This document shows, one piece after another, positions 1-12,100 of a stretch of DNA of 64,000 nucleotides; position 1 is the stretch's first letter; each line of letters opens with the position of its first letter. This DNA is from Azolla pinnata (lineage: Eukaryota; Streptophyta; Polypodiopsida; Salviniales; Salviniaceae), in NCBI GenBank assembly GCA_037176905.1, contig JBBBWG010004891.1, positions 36,603 through 100,602 of the forward strand, given 5' to 3'. The notes below the pieces were generated by a model. It saw nothing but the letters and a program-made list of their open reading frames with translations. It had not been told where the DNA came from and searched no databases. The translations under genes were made by a program, and so were the position numbers.

Positions 1-53
1 AAAATGTAAGTTGAAATTTTATTAGGCGTGTTTTTGGTAAGGGAAAATAATCA

Positions 54-385
54 GAAAACACCTAACAAAAGTATAAATTACATTTTAACGCCTACCAAAA
101 CTAGAAATTACAATTTGACGTCTACTTTTAGAAATCAACACCCGATTGATTGATTAACACCACATCCATTATTTGTGAGTTCAATTAACATCAAGTGAAC
201 TGTTTGATTAGCGGTCAATCACTCGATTAACACTAAATTAACGTGTTAATCGATTAATTAGATTCTAAAACTATAAATTGTTTTTAATCGAATATTGTAA
301 GAGAATTGATCAGGATCAATTAGTGGGAAGCGATCAAGACGAAAATCATACTAGCGGAATTAATTGGGTGTCAAATATACATTAT
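54..385 (-). repeat. AT-rich dispersed repeat, copy 1 (inverted relative to copy 2)
   Basis: The sequence matches the reverse complement of 391-830 over most of its length. Shared blocks include the region around AATTACATTTTAACGCCTAC, the GTTAATCGATTAATTAGATT core and the AATTGATCAGGATCAATTAG block. No coding capacity is visible. The first ~45 bases of the window look like the end of a further copy (reverse complement of a CCAAAAACACGCCTAA end). It may be a non-autonomous DNA element, but I could not define a target-site duplication. Confidence 0.6.
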
Positions 386-390
386 AATAT

Positions 391-830
391 AGGGAGGACT
401 ACAAAAAAACACCTAACAAAATTTTAAATTACATTTTAACGCCTACGAAAATCATGACTTACAAATTAACGCCTACTCTTATCTTCCACTAAAAATAAAC
501 AGCAACTAATTACGCTAATGCTGATTTTATTCCTAACCGTTTCTCACTAATTGATCCTAATCAATTCCTTCATATATTTGATCAGCAAAATTGAGTAAGT
601 TTAGAATCTAATTAATCGATTAACACATTAATTTGGCGTTAATCAAACAATTGAGCGTTAATCAATTAGTCAAATTTGATGCTAATTGGGCTCACATTTA
701 ATCGATTTGCTGTTAATCTATCAATTGAGCGTTGATTTCTAAAACTCGGCGTTAATTTGTAATTTCTAGTTTTGGTTGGCGTGAAAATGTAATTTATAAT
801 ATAGTTTTGGAAAATTTCCCTACAATTATA
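391..830 (+). repeat. AT-rich dispersed repeat, copy 2, with inverted terminal regions
   Basis: The left end (about 401-475) and the reverse complement of the right end (about 745-830) are similar. Both carry AAATTACATTTT followed by a CGCC-centred motif and then ACAAATTAACGCC. This gives terminal inverted repeats of roughly 70-80 bp, as in a MITE or foldback element. Related copies lie at 42484-43440. No transposase is visible, and the superfamily cannot be assigned. Confidence 0.6.
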
Positions 831-1134
831 TAATATTATATTCAGATTTTGTGATGTTTTAGCCGGCGATGAAAAAGGGCGGGAAAGCGAAACGCGGAGA
901 AAAGCGGAAAGCAAGTTTTCCTTTTTTCGCTTTTTCACACTTCTTTTTTTCCTCCTTTTTATTGTCGATTTTTCTTTTGTTATTATTATTTTTTTGGATT
1001 TGCGCGGGAGATCGGGAGGCGCACGCACCAAACGCTTTGATTTTGTTTTCGGTTTTTTCTTTTGTTTGTTTTTCCTCCTTTCTGTTCTTTCTTTTCCTTT
1101 TTCTTTTTGTTTTTTCTGGCGCACGCACGCACGC

Positions 1135-1215
1135 ACGCACGAGCAGAAAAACGAAAGACGAAGACGACGAAGACGAAGACGACGAAGACGAAGACGAAGA
1201 CGAGGACGTGTTCTC
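1135..1215. repeat. GAAGAC/GACGAC simple repeat
   Basis: Short repeat of ACGAAGACGA-type units following a (GCAC)n stretch. It opens long low-complexity reading frames on both strands (arginine, serine or aspartate-glutamate rich), which I do not consider genes. Confidence 0.7.
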
Positions 1216-1242
1216 CTCCTCTTCCTTTGCCTTCCCTTCCTT

Positions 1243-1505
1243 CCAGGTTTTTGAATTTTGAAACAGCAGCGGGCGATGGCGGAGGCGGCGATGGAGCAGC
1301 AGCAGCTGCTGTAGATTCCCGAGAGCAAAAGCAGGCAGAAGGAGCGGCGGCGTGAGCAAGAATGGCGCCGGTTCCAGGTTTTTGAATTTTGAAGCAGCAG
1401 CGGGCGATGGCGGAGGCGGCGATGGAGCAGCAGCAGCAGCAGCTGTAGATTCCCGATAGCAAAAGCAGGCAGAAGGAGCGGCGGCGTGAGCAAGAATGGC
1501 GCCGG
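1243..1505. repeat. 131-bp tandem duplication
   Basis: Two adjacent copies (about 1243-1373 and 1374-1505) begin CCAGGTTTTTGAATTTTG. They contain a GGCGATGGCGGAGGCGGC segment, a CAGCAG run and GAGCAAGAATGGCGCCGG. They differ by a few substitutions and the number of CAG triplets. The content resembles a GC-rich plant 5' leader, but no gene could be attached to it. Confidence 0.8.
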
Positions 1506-1674
1506 ACGGGAATCAAGGGAGCTAAGAAGCAGGAGGCCACGGAGAGGTACGTGGACGAGCAGGAAGGAGAAGAGGCAGAAGACGAACCAGAGCTAGACGA
1601 CGGAGGAGCAGGAGGAGGCGGAGGAGGAGGAGGAGCAGTAGAAGAAGGAAGAAGGTTGAAGGAAGAAGGAAGGA

Positions 1675-2140
1675 GAAGCGTCGGTAAGGGAAGAAACAAG
1701 AATCCGTTCGAGGTCGAGAGCAAGCACGGAGGAAGGAGGAAGGAGGAAGGAGAAGCGTCGCTAAGGGGAGAAACAAAAATCCGTTCGAGATCGAGAGCAA
1801 GCACCAAGGAAGAAGGAAGAAGAAGCTTGGCTAAGGGGAGAAACAAGAATCCGTTCGAGATCGAGAGCAAGTACCAAGGAAGAAGGAAGAAGAAGCGTCG
1901 CTAAGGGGAGAAACAAGAATCCGTTCGAGATCGAGAGCAAGCACCAAGGAAAAAGGAAGAAGAAGCTTGGCTAAGGGGAGAAACAAGAATCAGTTCGAGA
2001 TCCAGAGCAAGCACCAAGGAAGAAGGAAGAAGAAGCCGTTCGAGATCGAGAGCAAGCACCAAGGAAGAAGGAAGAAGAAGCTTCGCTAAGGGGAGAAACA
2101 AGAATCCGTTCTAGATCGAGAGCAAGGACGAAGGAAGGAG
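1675..2140. repeat. 70-bp minisatellite, about seven copies
   Basis: Units start near 1680, 1751, 1821, 1891, 1961, a shortened one near 2031, and 2076. Each carries GGGGAGAAACAAGAATCCG followed by TTCGAGATCGAGAGCAAGCA and a purine-rich tail. The period of 70 is not a multiple of three, so any reading frame rotates from copy to copy. This argues against a repeated protein domain despite long open frames on both strands. Confidence 0.85.
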
Positions 2141-3136
2141 GAAGAAAGAACAGCAGTAATTCCATCTCTCTCTCTCTCTAAGTGTTGTCATCCTCATCCT
2201 CATCCTCATCTTCTCCTTCTTCAACGCCATAGCTGTGTTTACGCTACCTATTTCCCTCCGTGCCTCCGTCTTGTTCTTCTTGTTCTTCTCTTCCATCCAT
2301 TCCATCTCTCTCTTTTCTTTCGTCGTTTGTTCGGAATCACTGTGCCGAGTCCAACTCCTCTCTGCATTCAAGTGTTTCGAATAAAGTGCGCAACAATGCT
2401 TCATCAGATGCTCTTTCTCCCTCTCCAGCCTGAATCACTATTCAGTCTTCCTTTTCCCTTATTATTTAACTGAATTATCGTATCCGTTTATTTTCCGTGT
2501 TCGTTTTTCTCTTTAGCTCTATATAGGCTTGCATGAGACACTGTATTCAATCATTTCCTTTCTTGATTCCTTGCCTTTACCTCCCCTTTGCAATCTTCAT
2601 TAGTATTCCTCATTAACCAAGATTGTTGGTTTCAAAGGTCTCCTTGCTCCCGCTCTCTTCCCCTTCTCAGCTTTTCTTGATTTTATTTCGCTACATCTTT
2701 GATTCCGTAACTATTTTACCCGTTTTTGCAGGTCTAATGCACAGAGATTGGCGGATAGGATCGTGCACAATTGTATTATCTCTGTAACTTGACATGAGTA
2801 ATCGCTCTCTCAATTCTTTAGTATTATTATTTTTTCTTACTTTATAAGCTCGGTTAAGTATCATTCACCAGATATCAATCATCTAGTTTGCCAAACGGTC
2901 CAATCGAACTATTAACATTTACAGGTAATCTAAGTTCTCCATCAAGAAATCGAGTATTTGCGTGTCACACATCACAGTCCCGTTCATGAATATATAATGT
3001 AATGCAACGTCTCAGACCGTCCGATTTTCCCTCATCTACATCTTATTATAAATATAGTCTTCAGTCAGACTTACACTCGAAGCAGTTTGTATAGGAAACT
3101 CGAGATTTTTTCGTGCCTGAAAGATTGAGAAGAGAA
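2141..3136. other. Presumed promoter and 5' leader of the JASON-like gene
   Basis: Unique-looking sequence with pyrimidine-rich stretches. I see no clear coding exon or certain TATA box. The segment immediately before 3137 is the likely 5' leader of the downstream gene; a leader intron is possible. Confidence 0.3.
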
Positions 3137-5260
3137 ATGGACTGGCTATTTGGCTGCTTCTCATTTAAATGTTTGGCAAAATCAGTTGTGGAAGTGAAGG
3201 TATTATAACTCACTGCATCCGTTTTTGCTTTCCACGTCTCTTTACGTCAGTCTCTCGCTTTCTTGTTTATCAGCCCTTGTGCCATGCTTTACAAGTTTGT
3301 CTTCTGTTTTTCAGGAACAGAAAGATTTACGCAATGTTGGAGTGAACACTTGCTCTTCCCAAGGTTGAAATTTTACTTAAACTATTTGATTCGTTCCCTG
3401 CTAGCTATGCTAAAGATTGTAACCATATTTGACGGCTTATCAGGCAATAAAGGGAATAGCTCGGGCCACGAAATTGTACTGAACACAAGAATAAAAGATC
3501 CTGAAATTAAATTATGTGAAGCTTCAGCTGATAAAATAGTACAGGACGGGGAAGGGCGAGGCGACATCAGCAATGATAGCAAGGTGACAGAACTTGAGGC
3601 ATTCTGTAAAACATCAGCCTTTTTCTCTCTAAGATAATAGTCCACATTCCAATTAACGTTTACGTTCACGTTTCATTTTTAATCTTTTTCCGCAGTGTCA
3701 AAGTTGTAACAATGTTGGACATTTTTTACAGGGTTTAAATCGTCATGGTTGTGAAAATCAGCATTCACTTAGGGGATTGTTTCATGATTTTCAGAAGGTT
3801 TCAGAAGGATTCCCAGTTGAAAAAGAACAAGATGCAGCATTTTGTCGATCCTTTCTCAAAGGATTTGATACTGGGAGAGAATATCTGGTTGATTCTTGCC
3901 TTAGCGATAATGCTAACGACGAGTAAGTAGAGTTGCAGTTCAAGAATTTGACTTTTCCGATGTGTACATATTCAGGTGTTTTCCTGACTTTTATTTTTCT
4001 ATACAAAATACAGGCACCAAGTTGATTTCATCCATGACTCACAAGCTCAAAAAAATCAGACACAGTGTTACTCTCCAGAGCATTCCCTTACTTTGGAAAG
4101 TGGATTTTCGTCTCCTCAGTTCCTTAACCAAGATACAGATATGCAGAAGCCTTTTGCGAAGAAACTCAGCATATCAAAATCCTCTGGGTTCCAGTCTTTG
4201 TTGAATGTTAGCACTGAGATTTCTCCAAAAACGCATCAAGATGTTACAATTGTGAGGGGTACAACTTGTGACTCAGATGCAGATATTGAAATTGATACCC
4301 AGTTGATTCGTTTGTTTCCAGATGTTTCTAATGTTAATGGAGAAACCACAGAAGCAAGTTTGATAAAAAATAACAACGACGAGTCAGCCTTTCTCAAGGA
4401 TGAAGAAATGATATCGAGCTCCTCGTTATCTTCACGTTTAGATACGACTCTGAGCTTGTTATCAGATCCTGCTCATGCACAAACAAAATTAGAACAAACT
4501 GTCAATTCTCTGCCAAGGAAAATTGATTGTAGTGAACATTCACCAACCCCAAAGAACGCGTCAAGTTGCTCCTTGGAATTTAACACGCCAAAATCGCTTT
4601 TTCAATCAATATCGCCTCCAACATCGGTTCATTCAGAACATTCTGAATCATCATGTTTCACTGAAAGCATGTCTAATGAACAAACATGTTCTGTTTCTTC
4701 AGCTTCCTCTTCACAAGTAGAAACACCAAAATCAGTTCAGAGCTCAAGGTCTATCGAAGATAGGCCCATCTTAGGAACTGTTGCAGCTCATTGGAACAAT
4801 TTATCATCATCTTCAACTCAAAAATGGTGGGACGGGAAAGGAATTCCAAACTCTACCAATAAATACAAAGAGGTAACAATCTTTGATCTATCCTAGATCT
4901 TCTCAATTAACAGAGACAAGGATGAATACCGATTTGCCATTTACCAGAATACTCTTAGTGTTGAAACACCCACAAAGCTTGCTACTGTATACGTATATTG
5001 AGGTTCTAATATCGACATTGGTAATCTGTAGGATCAAAAGGTTAGCTGGCACGCTACTCCATTTGAGGTCAGGATTGAGAAAGCATTATCCAAGCAAAAG
5101 AGAGCATTCCAGAAGTAAGCTCATTTTATTTTTGTGAAATTTTTCTGGTTTTGCTGATCATACATGCTTGCATATGACAAACAGATCAAGTGCATTTAGT
5201 GCAATTGTTTTAGTAATTGAAGCAAATCTAGGTACAATTAGGTCAAATAAAGGAAAGTAG
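3137..5260 (+). CDS. JASON: JASON-like protein
   Basis: Exons 3137-3199, 3315-3363, 3444-3583, 3732-3922, 4014-4872, 5032-5114 and tentatively 5185-5260 join in phase, giving about 486 residues. The start MDWLFGCFSFKC resembles the short Cys-rich N terminus of this family. Identification rests on the C-terminal signature RPILGTVAAHWN, then QKWWDGKGIPNSTNKYKE, then across an intron DQKVSWHATPFEVRIEKAL. These match the conserved JASON block. In Arabidopsis, JASON keeps the organelle band between spindles in male meiosis II, and its loss gives unreduced pollen. The middle is Ser/Thr-rich and poorly conserved. The last small exon, from an acceptor at 5184 to a stop at 5258-5260, is phase-compatible but the weakest part; the gene could end differently. 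Confidence 0.85.
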
Positions 5261-6985
5261 CCACAGATTTGGAGGGCAAAATTTGAGCTAAGCTGGCGTG
5301 CACTCACATTGGCCTTGTGTTGTATGAATTAGAAAACTTTTCGATGGGCCGGCTGGTGCAACAGTGGTGTCGTCCACCTAAGCATTTGGCTGGAAGAAGC
5401 GGATGTATATAAGGTGTTTGTTGGGATAAATTTTGCACCAAAGTATTGCCTCTATTCTAGATTCAGGTTAAGGCATTGATGTATGTGAATCATCTTCCCT
5501 GTCCTAAATCAAGAAAATGATGCATTAACCTAAGTCAGTCTCTTGCTGTCTTTATCTTTATATGTATAATCATGCACATTGATATTTGTCTCACGTCCAA
5601 TTTGCCAATTGACCTCGTATTGTTTTCGTCATTAACTGTTAATGAGAATGAATCACCTCCATTTAAAAGGCCTGCCAAGGATTTGCTGTCAGGAGTCAGT
5701 ATGTTAAAATGATTCCGTTCTGTTTCGTGTGGAAATGGAAACGTTAGAAAGATTGGAACCAACAAGTTGCAGTTACCTAGGTGCTACATGGTAGCACAAA
5801 TGGATCACCAGCATATAAAAATGTAGAATAATTTGGATTATGAGTGCTGCTACCTTTTTGTGCAACAGAACAACTATTCAGGTGAAATCATTATTCATTC
5901 AATGCGTCTTAACTATATACAGACTGGAAATAGTTGGTATCTATGAATTTGATATGCCATGCAGTAGTGAAAACACTGTTTGGCGCAAGTATGTTCCTTG
6001 ATGTGTGACCTTGATGGAGCTGTCATAAAGTCAACTAGAATGTATTCGGAATCATGAGTGTTGGAGTTTGAAAACCCACAGCCTACAGGATGTTAGAATG
6101 CTAGAGAATAACAGTAAATGAAAACAGGGGTGACTAAGGGTCACATCTTATCTAGGCAAAAGCTTGAATTGGTCTAACGTCTTGTTCATGATTTATGAAC
6201 GTAGGGGTTTTGTTGAGATGGTAGATATATGGTATCTAAGCTTTTGGAAGATCAATTGTGCCATGGCGCAATTGATCACTACCTAATTCGATCACCCACT
6301 CATTGATTAACCGCTAATCACCCCTTAGATCACCCTCTCTGATCATCACCTGCTAATGATGCTACCAAACGGAACTAATCACCCATGGGTAGAGAAGCCA
6401 ATCATCATTCCATTGATCAGCTGCTGATCACCCATTTGCAACCCAGTAATCGCTTCATCCGTCACTCGCTAATCACTCTAATCTCCTCTTCCTCAATTTT
6501 ACTATTTTAGATCATGGAATTAGACTTGTTCACATTGGATCCCTTGGCGCACAAACTTGCTGATTAATCTGACGGCAGCATCCATTATTCCAGCACCTCT
6601 CATTGTTATAATCTGTTTTAACTCTTTGGCCCTAAGTACATCATAATAATTCGTGACTGTTCCAAATTGTGGCGATCATCATGCTGTGCCAGCCAGCGCA
6701 TGTGGGAAAATCCGATCAGAAATTTTCTAGCGTAGTTAGTACGTAATTAGAGCACCAAGCTTGGCCCAGAGAGCAAAGATGGAAATGTCACATGCCCCAT
6801 ACGATCAATATGAAGACCACGCGAGGAGTAATTATTCATCGAATAATGCTGGATGGCGCCTAATTACGGAGAACAGCCCCCTAATGATGCGGTTCTAATT
6901 AGCTGTCGTAGCTAATTAGCCTGTAACTAGGTGTACCTAGCTGGGCCTTGCTGTTTTTAATTGTTCGCCGTTCGCCGCATCGAGG
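5261..6985. other. Intergenic DNA after the JASON-like gene
   Basis: No credible exon seen. The part 6240-6500 is rich in TAATCACC, TGATCA and GATTAACCG motifs, echoing the core of the AT-rich repeats at the window start. It may be a decayed relative. Confidence 0.4.
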
Positions 6986-6989
6986 CTTT

Positions 6990-7320
6990 GACCATTAGGG
7001 ATAGGGTTTGGGTTGGGGTTAGAGTTTGATAGACGAGTTCGGGTTAGGGTTAGGGTGGGGGTTTGATCGTGAAGAGTTAGGGTTAGGGATAGGGTTAGGG
7101 TTAGGGGTAGAGTTTGACCGTTAAGTATATGAGTTGGGGTTAGGGTTACGGTTGGGGTTAGAGTTTGATCGTGAAGAGTTAGGGTTAGGCTTTGATCGTT
7201 AGGGTTAGAGTGGAGCTAGAACTGGACTTGCGGTTATAGCTTGACTGTTAGCAGTTAGGGTTAGGGTTCTTGACTCCTAGGGTTAAGGTGGAGATAGACA
7301 TGGAGTTAGGTTTGGGATTA
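6990..7320. repeat. Degenerate interstitial telomere-like repeats
   Basis: Many copies of GGGTTAG and GTTAGGGTTAGGG are interspersed with TTTGATCGTGAAGAG and TTTGACCGTTA spacers. Hexamer-type GGGTTA units outnumber the usual plant GGGTTTA. The strand is uniform. The tract looks like old telomere-derived or simple-repeat DNA rather than a chromosome end, because genes continue on both sides. Confidence 0.7.
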
Positions 7321-7860
7321 GAGTTTGAACAAAACACTAGAGCTTTGGGCCCGATCCAAACCCCGAACCTGAGCCTATAAAAATGTTCTCGGCGACATCG
7401 CTGTTGCCGTTTAGGGTTCTCTCATTTAGCATCAGATGTTGCATCCATTTAGATAAGAGAACCCATGTATTAACATCTAATAGACTGCAACGGATCGACT
7501 TGTCAAGTGGTCCATTTCTATATAAGAACTTAGCGCTAGCTAGCACTATTGCACATTGATCGTCGACATTTGGATCTGGTCGATCGCTTTGCACGATCGT
7601 AGCTTTTCTCTATTGCGAAAAATATACGTGTCGTGGATCACAGGAGGACATGGAGCATGTCATGATCCGTATCTTCGTCTTTTCGCAACGCAGGTCATGG
7701 GTTTTTTTTTTAAACACCAATTATGGTGGATGGATTGTTCAGCTCGATTCCGCGCTTCTAGAAAGCGGTTACCAGCGATCGGATCAATCGGTGACTATGG
7801 TGGACGGATTGATCAGCCGGATTCCGCGCTTCTAGAAATCGATCATCGACGATCAGATCA
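7321..7860. other. Intergenic DNA with a short duplicated motif
   Basis: The segment around 7725-7775 (GGTGGATGGATTGTTCAGC, CGCGCTTCTAGAAAGCG) recurs imperfectly at 7799-7845 (GGTGGACGGATTGATCAGC, CGCGCTTCTAGAAATCG). No gene recognised. Confidence 0.4.
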
Positions 7861-7869
7861 AGCCCCCGA

Positions 7870-9120
7870 TGATGATGATGATGATGATGATGATTATGAT
7901 GGTCATCGGACAAGACGAACAGAAGAAGTCAAGCAGAAAGAAAAGAAGAAGATGATGCGGAGGAGGAAGAGGGGCACGTTCCTAATTCCAGAAACTTCTT
8001 CTTCTTCTTCTTCTTCTTTCTTCTTCCCTTTCTTGAGAAGAAGAAGAAGAGAAAAACTTGAGAAGGAAGAGGGGTAAGTTCGTAAATACAGAAACATCTT
8101 CTTCTTCTTCTTCCTTTCTTCATTTTCTGGCTTTTTTTTTACGCGAAAGATCTTCTCAGTTATGTAACGCTTCCCGTTCTTCCTTCTCCTCGTCTTCTGC
8201 TTCCGCTCCCGCTCTCCTGCTGCTGCTCCAGCTCCCGCTCCCGCTGCTGCTGCTCTTTCCTTCCGTTCTTCGTCGGTTTCATTGTCATCGTCTTCGTCGT
8301 CTTCGTTTTCGTCTTCATCGTCGTCTTCAACGTCTTCGTCTTCGTTTTGGTCTTCATCTTAAGCTTCATCAGATTCATCTTCAGCTTCATCAGATTCATC
8401 TTCAGCTTCATCTTCATCCTCATCTTCCTCAGATTCATCTTCAGCTTCATCTTCATTCTCATCTTCCTCATCCTCATCTTCGTCAGCTTCATCTTCATCA
8501 GCGTCAGCTTCATCAGATTCATCTTCATCAGAGTTATCTTCGTCAGATACAATCGTCATCTTCATCAAATTCGCCTTCATCTTCATCAGATTCATCTTCA
8601 TCTTCATCAGATACATATTTATCTTCGTCTTCATCTTCAGCTTCATCTGTATCTTCATCTTCATCTTCAGCTTCATCTGTATCTTCATCTTCGTTCTTAT
8701 CGTCGTCTTCCTCTTCATCTTCAGCTTCATCTGCATCTTCATCTTCGTCGTTATCGTCGTCTTCCTCTTCCTCCTCAGCGTCGTCATCGTCTTCAGAGCC
8801 GTCGTCTTCGTCTTCGTCTTTGTCTTCATCGTCCTCGTCTTCTTCATCTTCATCTTCATCTTCATCTTCATCTTCACCTTCGTCTTCATCTTCACCTCCA
8901 TCTTCGTCTTCATCTTCATCTTCATCTTCACATTCATTTTTAGCTTCATCTTCATCATCCCGACACCACCATCGATCCAATCTGCATCATCCTCATCTGC
9001 GTCATCTTTTCATCATCGTCTTCTTCTTCTTCTTCTTCATCGTCGTCGTCGTTGTCATCATCATCTCCTTCTTTCTTCTTCTTCCTCTTCTGCTTTCCTT
9101 CTTTCCGATTCCTTTACTCC
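7870..9120. repeat. Compound microsatellite: (GAT)n, (TTC)n and a long TCTTCA-type tract
   Basis: (GAT)n lies at 7868-7895 and (TTC)n at 7997-8027 and 8096-8125. From about 8280 to 9080 nearly everything is built from TCTTCA, TCATCT, TCGTCT and TCAGAT hexamers. The tract opens Ser-rich, His/Leu-rich and Asp/Glu-rich frames on both strands. I treat these as spurious because codon content simply follows the repeat. It ends just before the MTV1 start codon, so part may be transcribed as leader. Confidence 0.85.
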
Positions 9121-9133
9121 TTTCTGTGTGGCA

Positions 9134-12100
9134 ATGGATGCTAGTTGGAAATCCGCACTCCAGTTCAGCAGGAATGCCATCAATGCCTACATGAAGACGC
9201 TCCTTGTCGACAAAGTCACCACCGACGACGAGGAACTTGCCCCGGCCTATCTCCTCGATGAGCTCTCAGAGATCCTCAGAACTTCCTCCTTCGACCTCAT
9301 CCAGGAGATCGTCGAGTATACCTTTCGTCGACTCCGTCACAAAAGTCCTCTTGTCAAGAGAAAGGTTGGTTTTTTTCATTTTCCTCAAAGATCCTTGATA
9401 TGCATATAAAACGCATATAACTGTTACAGGCACACGAATACAATGCATACATCCATACGAACGTACAGACATAAGTACATGCTTGCATAGATACATGCAT
9501 GCATTCCGTACAAACGTCCATACTGGCATGCATTTCTGTTGTTTGGATTCTTTTTGTGAATCACTAGGCTTCTCCGTACAGATCAGCATGTTTAATTTGT
9601 TTTTGACTATTCATGTACTCATTCTATTGCCATCAATTGATATTCTGTATAGCCATGCACGTATATAGATACTAACTTATTTATGGATACTATTAATTTG
9701 TGTGTGTATATGGAAATGTATATTTTGAATTTGCACGCACGTCAAATTAACATTATCCATGTACAGTATATTATATGTACAACATGTATGGATATCTGTA
9801 ATATGTATGAAGCATGTATAGATTGTCTATAGATACAAAAGATGTAGGATTATATGATTGTATTTTGGGAAGGTGCTTTCTGTTAGATCTGGTGTTCCCA
9901 TAAGCTTCAAACGATACTAACTTATATAGTTTCCTTTCTGCCTTATGAAGCACGCATTAATTTTTAATATCCGTTCCAGATTTGTTGTCACTGTACAGAG
10001 AAGATAAATACATTTAATCTAATCCAGTAGTAAATCCGATGAAACGTTACTGTCTTTCATGTCTTATCTAAATTTAAGCCAATTTTCTCAGTTGTCTTCG
10101 TTGCTTATCGAAAATTTCTTCACTTTCTGTAGCTTTAGGAAATATGATTTAGGGAAGTTGAGATGGTGACTAATATATTGCAAATGCGTCAATAATTTCT
10201 GCCAAAAGCAGCCTAGGAGGAGTACCTCTAGTCAAGCTTGTGGTTCATTTCAGATCTTGAAATAGGGAATGGAATATAGTAGGAGGTGAGACCATTAGTT
10301 TTATCAGAGAAGGTGATGAACGAAGATTCTACTGTGGACCTATGCTATGACAGACCATCAGGTTGGGGATTTGTAAAATAAATTAATTGATACATCTCTG
10401 TGTTGTGAATTTTGGATAAACTTAACTACTAGGGTATATCTTACATATTCGAAGCACAGGTTTTCCAAAACAGTCATATCTTCATTGATTTTGCTCAAAG
10501 TATTCTTCTCCTCCATCTTAACTAACAGGTCCTTCGTTTCATCAAGTACACTGTGGCTAGAGCTGGGGCAGAATATAAGAAAGAACTACAACGTCATGGA
10601 ACTTTAATCAGAGAGCTTTTTACCTTCAAAGGAGCTCTTGATCCCATTAAAGGCAATGCTATGAGCCGAGCAGTGCAAGATGCTGCACATGAAGCATTCG
10701 ATACCATTTTCTCTGTAGATAATAATCGTTCAACCTGTGAAAGTGTAAGGGGGCGAATCGAAGGTTTTGGTAGTGATGACTTTCATCCTCCCAAATCTGA
10801 TACCAAGAGTTCCTTCTCACAGGAAGACAGTAATGGTGTTATTGATGATAGAGAAGTAAATTCTAGTGATGTGGTGGTCTACAAGCAAGATAGTCAATGT
10901 GAAAATGTAGGGATCGATCATAAACTTTCAGATTTAAAAGATTGCAATCATAAGGATTTAGATAGTCAAAATAGCAACGTTGATTCTCTGGATGATATGC
11001 CTGTGGAGAACAATATAACTTCTCCAACCCCACCTGCACTAAATTCTTTCATTTTAAATACACAGAAACTCGATGCAACCAAGTTGGTCCAAGCTTTGAA
11101 GCTGAACCTACAGTCTCCAACATGGCAGGTATGGTTTATGAAAATATGGAAGAATAGAATGAAATCGATCATGTTATATAGATAGTCTGAAACATGTTAA
11201 GTATGGTTCATAAAAATGTGAAAGAATAGAAAAGTTTTAGAGGTTTCTTCACAACTTTATTGCATGATATCTAACAAATTCCCACTGGTAGAGAATGGAT
11301 TATCATTAACAAATCTGACAAATGTCCACCAGTACATAAACGGCAAACATTTCAAATATTAAGCTCCTTTACTGTCCTCATGTGATGGCTACTTGGTATA
11401 TTAATCTTTGTCCAGGTACGACTGAATGCAGCAGATGTTCTCGAATCTATCTTGCATCAAAATGATGATAGCATTGTGCAGACATTACAAGCAGAGGAGA
11501 TGTCTTTGCGACGCTCTCTCAGGGAATGCCTTGCTTCTTCACAAGCAAGGTTAAGGGAAAAGGCTATAGAGGTAGATTCATTTTTAATTCTAAATGCAAA
11601 GGTTCCAAACAGCCTGTCCGTTTCTTTACTTCCTCAGCAACGCTTACAAGATAGAAACAAAGGGGACAAACTTATTTTATAATTATTTCAAAAACAGTAT
11701 CTAGTACTGAGGAAAAAGGAACGATTGACCAAGTGCTTGGTTTTGTTGTTACACCTACACTTGATGCTGAATGGCTCAAAAAATTCTTACAAGCTCGACA
11801 TAGCATGCAGGTTCTCGACCTTCTTTCAGCTCTGAAAAACAACCGGTCCGAAGAAAGGTCAAGCCCTTTCTTCACATTGGATATTGAAGATAGATTGCCG
11901 CATCTCATAGTTGAAAAAGATACCGTTGTTGACGATCCTTTCCATGGAATGTGTGTCCTTGATCCAAGTGCATCAGCTTTAGTGGACATTGATGTATTAG
12001 GTGGTGCAACTAAGGTGCAGCACATAGAAGAACCTTTGATAAACTTCGACATTGAATCTACCACCCGTGTGCTCGATAGGTTGGAAATAGAGACTGAAAC

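Noticed and set aside
666-1870. Long minus-strand frames rich in Leu/Ser/Lys/Arg over 666-1870
   Set aside because: They follow purine- or pyrimidine-only repeats and a tandem duplication. Several frames on both strands are open at once and none has a recognisable domain.
8058-9194. A 378-codon Ser-rich frame and opposing Asp/Glu-rich and Met/Lys-rich frames
   Set aside because: Produced by the TCTTCA-type repeat. The real MTV1 start at 9134 lies in another frame at the end.
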